Shown here: positions 7,817-17,377 of the stretch, in pieces | Layout of the letters: each line of letters begins with the position of its first letter | Position numbering within the stretch: position 1 is the stretch's first letter | Assembly (NCBI GenBank): GCA_023386965.1 | Contig: JAEWIR010000019.1 | Location: 1-64,000, forward strand | DNA from: Bacteroidota bacterium | Lineage (GTDB): Bacteria; Bacteroidota; Bacteroidia; Flavobacteriales; Weeksellaceae | Length of the DNA: 64,000 nt | Direction: 5' to 3' | The notes under the pieces: model-generated | Database searches by the model: none | What the model saw: only the letters and a program-made list of their open reading frames with translations | Told to the model about the DNA's origin: nothing | Translations under genes and position numbers: made by a program

Positions 7817-9175
7817 ATGAAAAGAATATTTCTCATTAGCGGTCTTCTAATAGCAGGCGCGACTACGGCACAAAAAACAGACTTCAAAGCTTCTCTGGAC
7901 AGTATGCTAACCCATTATCAGAAAAACAATGCATTTTCCGGATCTATCCTGCTTCAGAAAAACGGAGAGACTATCTATAAAGGAGAGTTCAATAACTTCC
8001 CGGGCGAAAAAGAAAAATACCGTATAGGATCAATTACTAAGATCTTTACCTCAGTCATGATATTCCAGCTCGTTGAGGAGGACAAACTGAAACTCGGTTC
8101 AACACTAAACACGTATTTTCCTACTGTGAAAAATGCCGACCGCATTACCATTGCTCAAATGCTGAACCATACCAGCGGTATGTTTAACTACCTGGAGTGG
8201 GATGAGTATTACGACAGTAAAGACAAGGTGTTTACAAAAGAAGCAATGCTGAAGATTATACAGCAGGGCAAACCTGACTTTAAGCCGGGCAAAGACAGCA
8301 TGTACAGTAATTCCGGCTATCTGCTGTTGGGATATATTATAGAACAGGTTACAGGAAAATCTTATCAGGAAAATCTGAAAACACGGATCCTGGATAAAGT
8401 GGGTCTGTACAATACGTACAGCGAAACTGATCCATCCCAGTACTCCAAAAGGGCAGCATCCTACAAGTTCGACGGCGAAAAATGGTCGCACGAGGCCGAT
8501 ACTCATCCAAGTTTTACATATTCCGCGGGTAATATCGTGTCAACTACTGAGGATCTGGCCAAAATGATGAAGGCGCTCTTCAGCGGTAAACTTGTTTCTA
8601 TGAAGACCGTAGATCTTATGAAGCAAACAAACCCACAAACACACATAGGTTACGGACTTTTCCGTACACCGATTTTCGGAAAAGCCGGTTTTGGCCATAC
8701 AGGCAGGATTGATGAATTTCATGCGGGCCTGGCGCATATTCCCGAAGATAAATTTACTGTGGCAGTACTGGCAAACGGTACTAATGTAAAACTGAATGAT
8801 ATTGTGGTGGCTGTTGTTTCCAAATATTACGGTAAAAATTATAAAGAACTGGATTTTACGACGTACACAGATAAAAACGCAGCGCCAACCCATATTTATG
8901 AAGGCGTATATAATGCTAAACTTGGCGGCATTATCTCGGTAGGTAAATTCCGTATCAGTAAGGCCGGAAAGAATCATTTATTCCTGTCCATGTATTCCAA
9001 AGCATCGGAAGGCAAGCAGAGCCGAACAGCATTGCTGAAAAGAATCGGTGAGAATGAGTTTTATTCGTTTGACAATAGCGCGAATCTTCAGTTTGATCGT
9101 GATAAATCAGGTAAAGTGACGGGTTTAAAACTAACTCAGGGTCAGCAGTCCATTAACTGCAGTAAGATTTTATAA
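7817..9175 (+). CDS. Serine hydrolase, beta-lactamase/penicillin-binding-protein class C family
   Basis: 452 residues from ATG 7817 with a clean signal peptide (residues 1-19, ending 'GATTAQ'). The catalytic triad of the family is present: S72-x-x-K75 ('SITK'), Y163-x-N165 ('YSN') and H294-T-G296. A small C-terminal beta domain (about 360-452) of the type common in Bacteroidota homologues follows. Such exported enzymes act as D-amino-acid peptidases or esterases on cell wall or small substrates; true beta-lactamase activity cannot be inferred from the motifs. It diverges from the LytS/LytTR operon, and a terminator follows. Confidence 0.9.
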   Translation: MKRIFLISGLLIAGATTAQKTDFKASLDSMLTHYQKNNAFSGSILLQKNGETIYKGEFNNFPGEKEKYRIGSITKIFTSVMIFQLVEEDKLKLGSTLNTYFPTVKNADRITIAQMLNHTSGMFNYLEWDEYYDSKDKVFTKEAMLKIIQQGKPDFKPGKDSMYSNSGYLLLGYIIEQVTGKSYQENLKTRILDKVGLYNTYSETDPSQYSKRAASYKFDGEKWSHEADTHPSFTYSAGNIVSTTEDLAKMMKALFSGKLVSMKTVDLMKQTNPQTHIGYGLFRTPIFGKAGFGHTGRIDEFHAGLAHIPEDKFTVAVLANGTNVKLNDIVVAVVSKYYGKNYKELDFTTYTDKNAAPTHIYEGVYNAKLGGIISVGKFRISKAGKNHLFLSMYSKASEGKQSRTALLKRIGENEFYSFDNSANLQFDRDKSGKVTGLKLTQGQQSINCSKIL

Positions 9176-9194
9176 TTCTACATTATTTTGACTG

Positions 9195-9227
9195 AAATCT
9201 CCGGAGCGTTTGTTTCCGGGGATTTTT
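9195..9227 (+). terminator. Rho-independent terminator of the serine hydrolase gene
   Basis: AAATCTCCGGA pairs with TCCGGGGATTT (one G-T pair) and is followed by TTTTTG. Confidence 0.75.
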
Positions 9228-9414
9228 GTTTATGAGAACACTTATTTAAAAATACAGTCTCCATCATTATTTGGATAATTTTGGTGAAGAGAGTTACTTG
9301 GTAGCCTCTAATTACCCAGTGCTACAAAATGCCTATAATTTATATTATGTTAAATTATAACTGGACGCAGTAAAATATAGCAGTAAAAACCCCGGAAAAA
9401 ATCAGAATCCATAC

Positions 9415-9903
9415 TTATTTATAATTCTTTGGATCCATCACCTCTGTCCACCGATCAGATTCTGCAAATTGTTTTATAATCTGATTTCTCTCCATCAGAA
9501 ATTTCCGCATATAACTTGTGAGCATCAGCCTGTTAAATAATTGACCAAGAATTCCCGCCGGCGACTCAAAATCGAAGATATCAGTCATAATAACTTTGTC
9601 GCCGTCCTGAGTAAATATATGCTGATGCCGGAGCGATTTGAATATTCCGTTAAGTTGCTCGTCAACAAAATATATCGGGCTTTGCAGTGCTGTAATTTTT
9701 GTAGTCAGGTTTTGACGTATAAAAATATGTGTGGCTCTCCAGGTTACGGTTTCATTCAGATTCATCAGTCCGCTGGTTTTTCCGGCAGCAGCTTCTTCGT
9801 TCGTTTTGGCTGTTGAAAGTTTATGAAGGTCCACACTCGGCGAAAGATCAAAACATATTTCTCTTGAAGATCTGATTTCGGTGCTGAGTTCAATCCTGGG
9901 CAT
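9415..9903 (-). CDS. SRPBCC-family ligand-binding protein
   Basis: 162 residues from ATG 9903; a TTG two codons upstream is possible but less likely. The pattern 'I.L.T.I.SSREICFDLS', then 'GLMNLNETVTWRATHIFIRQ', 'FVDEQL.G.FKSLRHQHIF' and 'GDKVIMTDIFDFESP', with a long C-terminal helix ('LMLTSYMRKFLMERNQ'), matches the helix-grip SRPBCC fold. It is often annotated as a cell-division-inhibitor-like or polyketide-cyclase-like protein. These proteins bind hydrophobic ligands; the ligand is unknown. It starts about 10 bp after the TonB receptor's stop codon, so both are probably on one transcript. Confidence 0.8.
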   Translation of the reverse strand: MPRIELSTEIRSSREICFDLSPSVDLHKLSTAKTNEEAAAGKTSGLMNLNETVTWRATHIFIRQNLTTKITALQSPIYFVDEQLNGIFKSLRHQHIFTQDGDKVIMTDIFDFESPAGILGQLFNRLMLTSYMRKFLMERNQIIKQFAESDRWTEVMDPKNYK

Positions 9904-9912
9904 CAGCAAAAA

Positions 9913-12135
9913 TTATTTTATCCTGAACTCCAGTTTCGCATTGAAGAAACGGCCTGTCAGATTTACAGGAACCGGATAGATATAGTTATTGCTTACATCT
10001 GTAACCCATTGGTTGGCCACCGTGTTGTATATATTAAAGGCGTTGAAAACCTGAACACCTAAGGTCAGTTCTTCAAAATTTTCCCAGAAGCCCCAGGATT
10101 TATTTTTTTCCTTGGGATCTATAAATACATAGGAAAGGCCGATATCCACTCTTTTGTAGGACGGCAAAGTTTTCTGATAGTCGTACCGGGTTTCCAGGCT
10201 GGGCTGTCCGTTACTGTCAAACATGATGGGCGCGCCTGTAGGCAGTCCCATAGCATAAATACCGGTTAGGTTCACCCGCATTTTTGGGAATTTCGGCATA
10301 TAATCCTGGTAAAAAATGGCGAAACGGAACCTTTGGTCTGTGGCGCGGGCAATGTCTCCCCTGCCGTCTATGTTTTCAAAAGTTCGGGCATAACTTGCAG
10401 ACAGCCAGGAATCTACTCCCGGGACAAATTCACCGAAAAGCCGGGTGTCAATACCGTAGGCATATCCCTCGGCATTGTTCTTCCCGGAATAACGGATCCT
10501 TACATTATCCATGAAGTATGGGATAAGGTCGTCCATTTTCTTATAGTAAAGTTCCGTTGTAAGTTTAAAAGGCCTGTCGTACATGGAGAATTCGTAATCA
10601 TTACCCACGATAAGCTGCATGGAGCGCTGTGATTTGATATCGGAGTTAAAACTACCGTCCAAATCTTTGATTTCCTTATAAAAAGGCTGCTGGTAGTAGA
10701 TCCCGCCGGCTACGCGGAAAAGCATATCCGACTTCCAGTAGGGTTTAATGGCAAACTGCGCGCGCGGTGAGAAAATGGTTTCCTTATTAAAGGACCAGTT
10801 AGCAACCCTCGCTCCGGCATTAAAATAGGCACGGCTCCGGCCCCAGTAAAACTTGTTGGAATACTGCGCATAAGCCGACATCCGGGTAGGTTCTATATTG
10901 TTGTCACCGGCAATATGGTAATAGAGTTCCATGGATGACGGATCCAGTACTCCCGGCAAAACCTGATCACGCGGTACACTGTAGCCCAGTGAATCCACCA
11001 ACCGCCATTCGTTGGTCAGGTCCTGCAGGCTTTCTTTTTCAAATTTAAAACCGACTTCAATATTTGAGTTTACGTTTGGTGAATAACGTGTCCGCAACTG
11101 AGTTCCGTAGGTTCTGACCATAAGGTCATTCCGCGCATGGTCTATCTGTCCCCCCACATCGTACGAGGTTACAGGATCACCCGTTACGGGATCAAAACTT
11201 TCAAGCACATAAGCGGAAGCAATACTGTAATATTCACGCTCACGGTTCTGATAAGCGAAATTATCCAGAAGGATTCTCCATTTGTCATTGGGCCTGTAGT
11301 TCAGGGAAAATGTTCCCATCATGTTTTTGTATCTGTCGTCCTCGCGGCCATTATAAAAAACGCTGACTTTTATGGGTTGGTTCACGCTGCCAAATTCAAC
11401 TTCCTTAGCTTTCGGAATCATCTCATAATCGTTTTGGGAGTAATATCCGATAAACGACATGGAGAATTTCGGACTCACATGATAATTCAGATAGGACTGG
11501 AAATCCATATATCGCGGATTGAAGTCCGTTTCCTCATTCAGTGTGTTCAGGATCAGGTTGGTATTCCTGTACCGTCCGGATACCAGAGCGGTTAGTTTTT
11601 TGTTCCCTGTCGCAAAACCTGTGGAAAGCCTCCCTCCTATCATACTTGCTTCGCCGGACACTTCAAATTTCTCCGGTTCACGGTAATAGATATTAAGGGC
11701 CGATGACATTTTATCACCGTACTTGGCTTCAAAGCCACCGGCTGAGAAGTTCACCGTGGAAACCATATCCGGGTTGATGATGCTCATCCCTTCCTGCATG
11801 GAATTGCGGATGAGGAACGGTCTGTAAATCTCGATATCGTTAATGTAGATCAGGTTTTCATCGTAGTTACCGCCACGCACCATATATTGTGATGACAACT
11901 CAGTATTTGAGTTTACGGACGGTAATGTTTTGATAAGTCCTTCAATGCCGCCCGAAACAGAAGCAATCTGGCCAGCCTGTCTGGCATTGATGCTTACATT
12001 GGTAACATCCTGGGTTACATTTCCTTTTCTCTGGAACACCACTTCTTCAATGGTCTGTGTACGTAAGGTATCTTCCTTTTGGGAATAAAACATTAGAGGC
12101 AGGATGGAGGCTGCAAGGAAAATCTGTCTTCTCAA
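9913..12135 (-). CDS. TonB-dependent outer membrane receptor
   Basis: 740 residues with a signal peptide (1-19). The plug domain covers about 40-150 ('IEEVVFQRKG', 'SGGIEGLIKTLP', 'SSQYMVRGGNYDENLIYIN'), followed by a long beta-barrel rich in alternating aromatic residues and ending 'RFFNAKLEFRIK' with the usual C-terminal pattern. It lacks the N-terminal carboxypeptidase-regulatory domain of SusC-type receptors and has no SusD neighbour, so it is a plain TonB-linked transporter, possibly for an iron complex or small metabolite. The downstream SRPBCC gene probably shares its message. kdsA lies upstream, 41 bp away, and may be in the same unit. Confidence 0.92.
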   Translation of the reverse strand: MRRQIFLAASILPLMFYSQKEDTLRTQTIEEVVFQRKGNVTQDVTNVSINARQAGQIASVSGGIEGLIKTLPSVNSNTELSSQYMVRGGNYDENLIYINDIEIYRPFLIRNSMQEGMSIINPDMVSTVNFSAGGFEAKYGDKMSSALNIYYREPEKFEVSGEASMIGGRLSTGFATGNKKLTALVSGRYRNTNLILNTLNEETDFNPRYMDFQSYLNYHVSPKFSMSFIGYYSQNDYEMIPKAKEVEFGSVNQPIKVSVFYNGREDDRYKNMMGTFSLNYRPNDKWRILLDNFAYQNREREYYSIASAYVLESFDPVTGDPVTSYDVGGQIDHARNDLMVRTYGTQLRTRYSPNVNSNIEVGFKFEKESLQDLTNEWRLVDSLGYSVPRDQVLPGVLDPSSMELYYHIAGDNNIEPTRMSAYAQYSNKFYWGRSRAYFNAGARVANWSFNKETIFSPRAQFAIKPYWKSDMLFRVAGGIYYQQPFYKEIKDLDGSFNSDIKSQRSMQLIVGNDYEFSMYDRPFKLTTELYYKKMDDLIPYFMDNVRIRYSGKNNAEGYAYGIDTRLFGEFVPGVDSWLSASYARTFENIDGRGDIARATDQRFRFAIFYQDYMPKFPKMRVNLTGIYAMGLPTGAPIMFDSNGQPSLETRYDYQKTLPSYKRVDIGLSYVFIDPKEKNKSWGFWENFEELTLGVQVFNAFNIYNTVANQWVTDVSNNYIYPVPVNLTGRFFNAKLEFRIK

Positions 12136-12176
12136 GTCGCGAATTTTAGGAACTAAATTTATAAAAATTAACTGAA

Positions 12177-12986
12177 TTACAGGATAGCTTCGCGTATGCG
12201 CGTCAGTTTTTGCAGCAATTCATCCAGCTGGTCCAGCTTAAGCATATTGGCACCGTCTGAAAGGGCGCAGCTTGGATCCGGATGTGTTTCGATAAAAAGA
12301 CCATCGGCCCCGACAGCGATTCCGGCCTTTGCTATGGTTTCAATGAGTTCCGGACGGCCACCTGTAACGCCTGAACTTTGGTTGGGTTGCTGCAGGGAGT
12401 GGGTTACATCCAGGATTACGGGTGCATATTGCTGCATTGTCGGGATTCCCCGGAAGTCTACTACGAGATCGGAGTAGCCGAAAGAATTGCCCCTTTCAAT
12501 GATGGCTGTTTTCGTGTTACCTGAATCAGTAATTTTCTCCACTGCAAACTTCATGGCCTCGGGCGAAAGGAACTGCCCTTTTTTCAGCGTCACACATTTT
12601 CCTGTTTTAGCCGCAGCCACCAACAGATCCGTTTGCCTTACCAGGAAAGCGGGAATTTGCAGAACATCTACGTACTGCGCCGCCAGTGCGGCATGTTCGT
12701 TTTCATGAATGTCCGTAGTAGTAGGGATGTTGAAAGTCTCCCCCACTTTTCTCAGGATTTCCAGTGATTTCTCTTCGCCAATGGTGGTAAAACTGTCTAC
12801 GCGGCTGCGGTTGGCTTTCTTAAAACTGCCTTTAAAAATATAAGGAATTTTATATTTATCGGTAATGCTAATCACTTTCTCAGCAATTCGGAGAGCCATT
12901 TCTTCGCCTTCAATAATACAGGGTCCCGCGATTAGGAAAAAGTTAGTGGAATCTGAGTGATGGATGTTATTTAGATGTTGAATCAT
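12177..12986 (-). CDS. kdsA: 3-deoxy-8-phosphooctulonate synthase (Kdo-8-phosphate synthase)
   Basis: 269 residues. It condenses phosphoenolpyruvate with arabinose 5-phosphate, the committed step to Kdo, an inner-core sugar of lipopolysaccharide. Family signatures seen: 'FLIAGPCIIEG', 'IFKGSFKKANRSR', 'TTTDIHE', 'QIPAFLVRQTDLL', 'LKKGQFLSPEAM', 'ERGNSFGY' and 'FIETHPDP'. Cys at position 23 (where the E. coli enzyme has Asn) marks this as the metal-dependent class. It is followed on the same strand by the TonB receptor. kdsB, two steps later in the pathway, is elsewhere in the window (27.6 kb) and not in this operon. Confidence 0.96.
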   Translation of the reverse strand: MIQHLNNIHHSDSTNFFLIAGPCIIEGEEMALRIAEKVISITDKYKIPYIFKGSFKKANRSRVDSFTTIGEEKSLEILRKVGETFNIPTTTDIHENEHAALAAQYVDVLQIPAFLVRQTDLLVAAAKTGKCVTLKKGQFLSPEAMKFAVEKITDSGNTKTAIIERGNSFGYSDLVVDFRGIPTMQQYAPVILDVTHSLQQPNQSSGVTGGRPELIETIAKAGIAVGADGLFIETHPDPSCALSDGANMLKLDQLDELLQKLTRIREAIL

Positions 12987-13081
12987 TTTGATAGACTTAT
13001 AATGGAAAAATTGGTATAAGGGTTAAAAATACTAAATATAGCGTCTGTAGTAAGGCTTCACAACATTTTAGTTCCTGTAAT

Positions 13082-13609
13082 TTATTTGAATTTGGCTAAA
13101 ATCTTCACGAAGGTGTTAACATTGCGGCTGGTCAGTTTATCCTTCAGCGACTTCCGACCAAGCACCTTTCCAAAAGCACTTTGCAAGGTATTTCCTTTGG
13201 GAACCTGCCAGTAGAATGTTCCCTGCACGACCTCTGCCTTTTCACCACTACTTTTTTCTGAATTTTTAAAAATTTGCAGAAGCTCTTCTTCAACGCCTTC
13301 CAGACTGATGAAAATATAGGTGTGAAGGTCCGGGCGTAATTCAAAAGGATTGTATGCAGTCATGTCTGCAATTTCATCCCTGGTTCGCAGGAACAGAAAA
13401 GCCTCATAATTGAGATGAGCGGACATTGCTTTTTCGAGCTCTGCTTTCAGGATTGCAGGATCTTTTTCTGATGAAAAGAGGATATTGCCCGACGCAAGTA
13501 TGGAAGTAACCTCCTTCACCCCAACTGCGGAAAATACGCTGCAAACTTCTGCCATTTTCATAGAAGTCCCGTTTACATTCACTCCACGCAGGAAGGCACA
13601 GTATTTCAT
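13082..13609 (-). CDS. DUF1697 domain protein
   Basis: 175 residues with the family start 'MKYCAFLRGVNVNG' and 'ILASGNILFSS', 'FLFLRTRDEI' and a C-terminal 'SRNVNTFVKI' that corresponds to the usual 'TRNWNTV.KL'. These are cytoplasmic proteins of unknown function found in many bacteria. A consensus -7 box lies 26 bp upstream on this strand, so it is probably transcribed alone. Confidence 0.88.
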   Translation of the reverse strand: MKYCAFLRGVNVNGTSMKMAEVCSVFSAVGVKEVTSILASGNILFSSEKDPAILKAELEKAMSAHLNYEAFLFLRTRDEIADMTAYNPFELRPDLHTYIFISLEGVEEELLQIFKNSEKSSGEKAEVVQGTFYWQVPKGNTLQSAFGKVLGRKSLKDKLTSRNVNTFVKILAKFK

Positions 13610-13634
13610 ACAGGTTTTACAAAAGATTTAAATA

Positions 13635-13642
13635 CAAATATA
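13635..13642 (-). promoter_or_regulatory. Promoter -7 box for the DUF1697 gene
   Basis: TATATTTG on the - strand, an exact TAnnTTTG match, 26 bp before the start codon at 13609. Confidence 0.55.
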
Positions 13643-13649
13643 GCCAATA

Positions 13650-13671
13650 AAAAAGCGGACTGAAGTCCGCC
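13650..13671 (-). terminator. Rho-independent terminator of the DUF2723 gene
   Basis: On the - strand GCGGAC-TTCA-GTCCGC is followed by TTTTTT, directly after the 13693 stop. Confidence 0.85.
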
Positions 13672-13692
13672 TGTGATTAATTGTTAGGGTAA

Positions 13693-16600
13693 TTATTGGG
13701 TAACCCTCATCATTGCTCTGGTGATCTGATCCTCCTTTTCGCTTGCATAGGTTGAATCGTAGGGCTTCATCACATCAAAAAGGTAACTGTAGAATGGCGT
13801 AATCCGCTGAATCTTGGAACTTTCGCGGTATGCTTTTTCCCTGCCCATCTGCTCCAGATTTTTGATGAAGCTGTTGAAGCGCTTGTCCACTGGTTCCAAA
13901 GATTTTACCAGGTAAGCATACCCTTTATCAGGTTTCCCGGTCTTGTTATAAGCATCGCTCACTGCGGCCACAACCATGGAATACTCCATTGTGTTGGTTC
14001 GCATCTGCCGCCCTACAAATTTTTGCTGCTCCGGTGTCAGACTGTTATAATAGTCATATTCCTCAAATATTCCCTTTTTCAGCTGCTCAGCCAGTTTAAG
14101 TCCTTTTTGTTCTTCACCTGATACGATATAGGCATAAGCAATGGAACTGAGTGAACGCGGATCATTGTATTTGGAAACCGGGATTTCACGTGATACCAGA
14201 TCCAGGATCTCCAGTGCTTTCCGTTTTTGACCTGAAAGTGCCAGTGCTTCCGCAGCTCTGCCGGCAGAGTTTCGGTAGCCCATGATATTTGAAGTAGAGG
14301 TCTGATCAAAATGAACATCTAAATCTTTGAAATTGCCCCATCTGAAATTCTTCACCACATTATAAAGCGATTCCGGATCCACACGGCCCATTTCACCGTC
14401 TTCCCTGGCTGAAGTTTTAATTGGGACCAGACGGTAACTGAATCCGTCATATTGCAGATAATCGTCCAGATAAAATATATTCTCGCTGTCATATACACCT
14501 CCGTTGGAGAAGTTAATCGTCCGGTTCCAGTCGAAGTTGGCCAGGATATCCAGTAAAATAAGGTTGTTCTTGAACATGGTACCGCGTCTGTATTCAACCG
14601 TGATATGATCCACTGCTGAAGGCAAATCGGAAGCTTTTATAGCACCGGATTTCGCAGCATTTGCCTTGTTTACAGGAATGACGAAACGCGAAACAGGGAT
14701 AAAGTTGAATTTCTCATATTTTTCCTGACCGAAAAGCATTTTCAGCATTTCATCTTTTTCAGGACTTTTCATTTTAATAAATTCCACAGCTTCCTTCACT
14801 GTCATTGAATCCTGAGTGATGTATTTGGTAAATGGCGCGAATATACTTTCAGGTGCACCGTTCTGTAACTGGTTCTGAATGAAACCCTGCAGATTTTCGG
14901 CGTCAAAAACAACAATCTGGTCGTTTGTACCGTCGCGGTAGTCGTCGTGCTTCAGTGTTCCGGGCACAGGGCTGGAATTGTAAGTGCGGCGTTTTACCTG
15001 GTCAATATTCCATGGAGTGGAAAGCAGCGTAAAGTTCACCACTTTTACATCGTCGCGGAAGCCTTCTGTTTCCTGCAGACCCCAAACGGGATAAGTGTCA
15101 TTATCACCATAAACAAACAGAATATTGTTTTTCGGCAGTGATTTCAGGACGGAATGTGCGTAGTCATAAGCAGAATACCGCTCACTTCTGTCATGTGGCA
15201 CATAGTTTTGGAAGCCCATCAAAAAGGGGATCCCAAGAAGCAGAATTCCTGCTACGATGTTAGCAGCATTGGATTTTACCTTGGACTGCAGATACCAGAG
15301 AATGGCTGCGGCACCCAATCCAATCCAGATTGCCAAAGCATAAAACGACCCTACCATTGCATAGTCCCTTTCCCTTGGCTCAAAGGGTTTTACTCCGGTG
15401 TAGAAAATAATTCCGACGCTTGTTAAAACAAACAGGGAAAGCAGGGCGTAGAAACGTCCGAAGTCACGGTTGAGATGAAAGAAAAATCCGATGATCGCCA
15501 GGATAAGAGGCAGAAAATAGAATGCCACGGTACTGTCATTTTTGAATTTAGCAGGTAATCTGGACTGGTCTCCCAGTCGCGCATCATCAATAAAAGAGAT
15601 GCCGGAAATCCAGTTTCCGTTCGTGTTTTCCATATTACCTTCCAGGTCATTCTGCCTTCCGGCAAAATTCCACATCAGGTATCTGAGGAAATAATAACCG
15701 TTCTGAAAACTGAAGAAATAATCGAGGTTTTGCGCCAGCGAGGGTTTCTGCACATTAATCAGATTGTAGGGACGTACTTCCAGATAATCCGATACGCTTA
15801 TAGATCCGTCTTCATATTTTGCACGCAGGTCATCAAATATTTTGCGTGCCTCAGGACTGTCGGCAATGTCTGGATTGTCATAATTAAAGGAAAAGTCGGG
15901 TGCACCATACATACTGATGTAATTGGCCATTACATTTTTATCATCGTTGAACATCCTCGGCATAAAGCCTACATGATTTGGCGAGTAAACATAGTTAAAA
16001 CGTTCGCCGACGATACGGTAACTGCCGGACTGTTCGTCTTTCTCATATATATCGCCGGTCTTTTTACTTTTGAAACTTCCGTCCTCATTTTTCAGGATAC
16101 CGTTGGCGTCCAGACTGGCAGTATAGTTCTGACCGTAGAAGGTAGGCCAGTCACCGTACTGTTCACGGTTGTAATAATCCAGCATACCGATGGCGGTATC
16201 CGGATTGTTAAGGTTCATTGGCGGCTTCGCATTCGCCCGGATCGGAATCACCAGCCAGCAGGAGAAACCAATAATCATGAAAACCAGGGATAGTGAGGCG
16301 GTCTGAAGAACGCGGTTCCCCGATTTGCCACTATAATTAAGGAGGAAATAGCAGAGCGCTGTCATCAGTATGAACGCGGCAATTGTCCCGGAATGGAAAG
16401 GTAATCCCAGTCCGTTCACAAAGAATATCTCCAGTTTTCCAAACATGGTCATGATCACCGGGAAGATGATTTTGAATACTAGAATGAGGACGATGAGCGT
16501 AAGGACATTTGCTACTGCAAAGTTCTTCCAGGTAAACTCATAATTCCGCGCATAATAAATAAGACACACAGCCGGAATAGCCAGCATGGCCATCATGTGA

Positions 16601-17178
16601 ACACCTACGGAAAGGCCTACGACAAAGAAAATAAGGATAATCCATCGCTGGTTGTCGGTTTGGTCATATTCATTTTCCCATTTGGTGATCAGCCAGACAA
16701 TCAGTGCAATAAACATGGACGCCATGGAATACACCTCCCCTTCCACCGCCGAAAACCAAAAAGTATCCGAAAAGGTAAAGCACAGGGCTCCTATGGCGCC
16801 GGCAAAAAGAATAGAAATCTCCTCGTGCACGGTAACTTCTTCAAAATCTTTATTCAGCAGGCGGCGCACAAGATGTGTGATGGTCCAAAACAGAAAAAGA
16901 ATGGTGAAAGCACTGAACAGCGCCGACATTGAGTTAATGATGAGTGAATAATTGGCACCGTTTCCGAAAGCGAAAAGTCCCGCCACAGCTCCCACGAGCT
17001 GGAAAAGTGCAGCACCCGGCGCGTGGGTAACTTCCAGTTTTACTGCAGAAGCAATATATTCTCCGGCATCCCAAAAGCTTAAATTAGGTTCAATAGTTGA
17101 GAGGTAGGTTAGAAAGGCAATTCCAAATATGACCCATCCCAACACCGTATTCCATTTCTTAAATGTCCAGTTTTTCAT
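13693..17178 (-). CDS. Very large DUF2723 (TMEM260-like) membrane protein
   Basis: 1161 residues. The N-terminal DUF2723 region begins 'WVIFGIAFLTYLSTIEPN' and includes 'SFWDAGEYIASAVKLEV' and 'HAPGAALFQLVG'. Here the acidic residues sit in a loop after the first membrane helix, as in GT-C-fold glycosyltransferases. A dozen or so membrane helices spread over the first ~680 residues, and the rest is a soluble C-terminal domain with helical repeats. The eukaryotic relative TMEM260 is a protein O-mannosyltransferase, so a membrane glycosyltransferase role is a reasonable inference; the substrate is unknown. It is a single-gene unit with its own terminator and a TATTTTCG box upstream. Confidence 0.9.
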   Translation of the reverse strand: MKNWTFKKWNTVLGWVIFGIAFLTYLSTIEPNLSFWDAGEYIASAVKLEVTHAPGAALFQLVGAVAGLFAFGNGANYSLIINSMSALFSAFTILFLFWTITHLVRRLLNKDFEEVTVHEEISILFAGAIGALCFTFSDTFWFSAVEGEVYSMASMFIALIVWLITKWENEYDQTDNQRWIILIFFVVGLSVGVHMMAMLAIPAVCLIYYARNYEFTWKNFAVANVLTLIVLILVFKIIFPVIMTMFGKLEIFFVNGLGLPFHSGTIAAFILMTALCYFLLNYSGKSGNRVLQTASLSLVFMIIGFSCWLVIPIRANAKPPMNLNNPDTAIGMLDYYNREQYGDWPTFYGQNYTASLDANGILKNEDGSFKSKKTGDIYEKDEQSGSYRIVGERFNYVYSPNHVGFMPRMFNDDKNVMANYISMYGAPDFSFNYDNPDIADSPEARKIFDDLRAKYEDGSISVSDYLEVRPYNLINVQKPSLAQNLDYFFSFQNGYYFLRYLMWNFAGRQNDLEGNMENTNGNWISGISFIDDARLGDQSRLPAKFKNDSTVAFYFLPLILAIIGFFFHLNRDFGRFYALLSLFVLTSVGIIFYTGVKPFEPRERDYAMVGSFYALAIWIGLGAAAILWYLQSKVKSNAANIVAGILLLGIPFLMGFQNYVPHDRSERYSAYDYAHSVLKSLPKNNILFVYGDNDTYPVWGLQETEGFRDDVKVVNFTLLSTPWNIDQVKRRTYNSSPVPGTLKHDDYRDGTNDQIVVFDAENLQGFIQNQLQNGAPESIFAPFTKYITQDSMTVKEAVEFIKMKSPEKDEMLKMLFGQEKYEKFNFIPVSRFVIPVNKANAAKSGAIKASDLPSAVDHITVEYRRGTMFKNNLILLDILANFDWNRTINFSNGGVYDSENIFYLDDYLQYDGFSYRLVPIKTSAREDGEMGRVDPESLYNVVKNFRWGNFKDLDVHFDQTSTSNIMGYRNSAGRAAEALALSGQKRKALEILDLVSREIPVSKYNDPRSLSSIAYAYIVSGEEQKGLKLAEQLKKGIFEEYDYYNSLTPEQQKFVGRQMRTNTMEYSMVVAAVSDAYNKTGKPDKGYAYLVKSLEPVDKRFNSFIKNLEQMGREKAYRESSKIQRITPFYSYLFDVMKPYDSTYASEKEDQITRAMMRVTQ

Positions 17179-17196
17179 AATAATTTACAAATCATG

Positions 17197-17204
17197 CGAA
17201 AATA
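17197..17204 (-). promoter_or_regulatory. Variant -7 box for the DUF2723 gene
   Basis: TATTTTCG on the - strand (TAnnTTTG with one change), 19 bp before the start codon at 17178. Confidence 0.4.
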
Positions 17205-17338
17205 CTATTTTTCCGGCATTTATCCCCGGTTTGTTATCATATAAAGTGATGGTGCAATATTTGCTTGCAACCTGCAGCGATCAAAAGAAACCTCGGTCTT
17301 AAAAGCATCAGGAAATTATTTACTAATACTTTTTTTTG

Positions 17339-17346
17339 TATTTTTG
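17339..17346 (+). promoter_or_regulatory. Promoter -7 box for the cysteate-synthase-like gene
   Basis: TATTTTTG, an exact TAnnTTTG match, 31 bp before the ATG at 17378. Confidence 0.5.
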
Positions 17347-17377
17347 TCGATGATTTTTTTGAGAAAAAATATATTTA

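Noticed and set aside
7817..9175. Beta-lactamase conferring antibiotic resistance
   Set aside because: The SxxK, YxN and HTG motifs are shared by many D-alanyl peptidases and esterases; motifs alone do not show beta-lactam hydrolysis.
15730..16293. 187-codon ORF on the plus strand inside the DUF2723 gene
   Set aside because: Antisense of membrane-helix coding DNA, which often gives long hydrophobic shadow frames.
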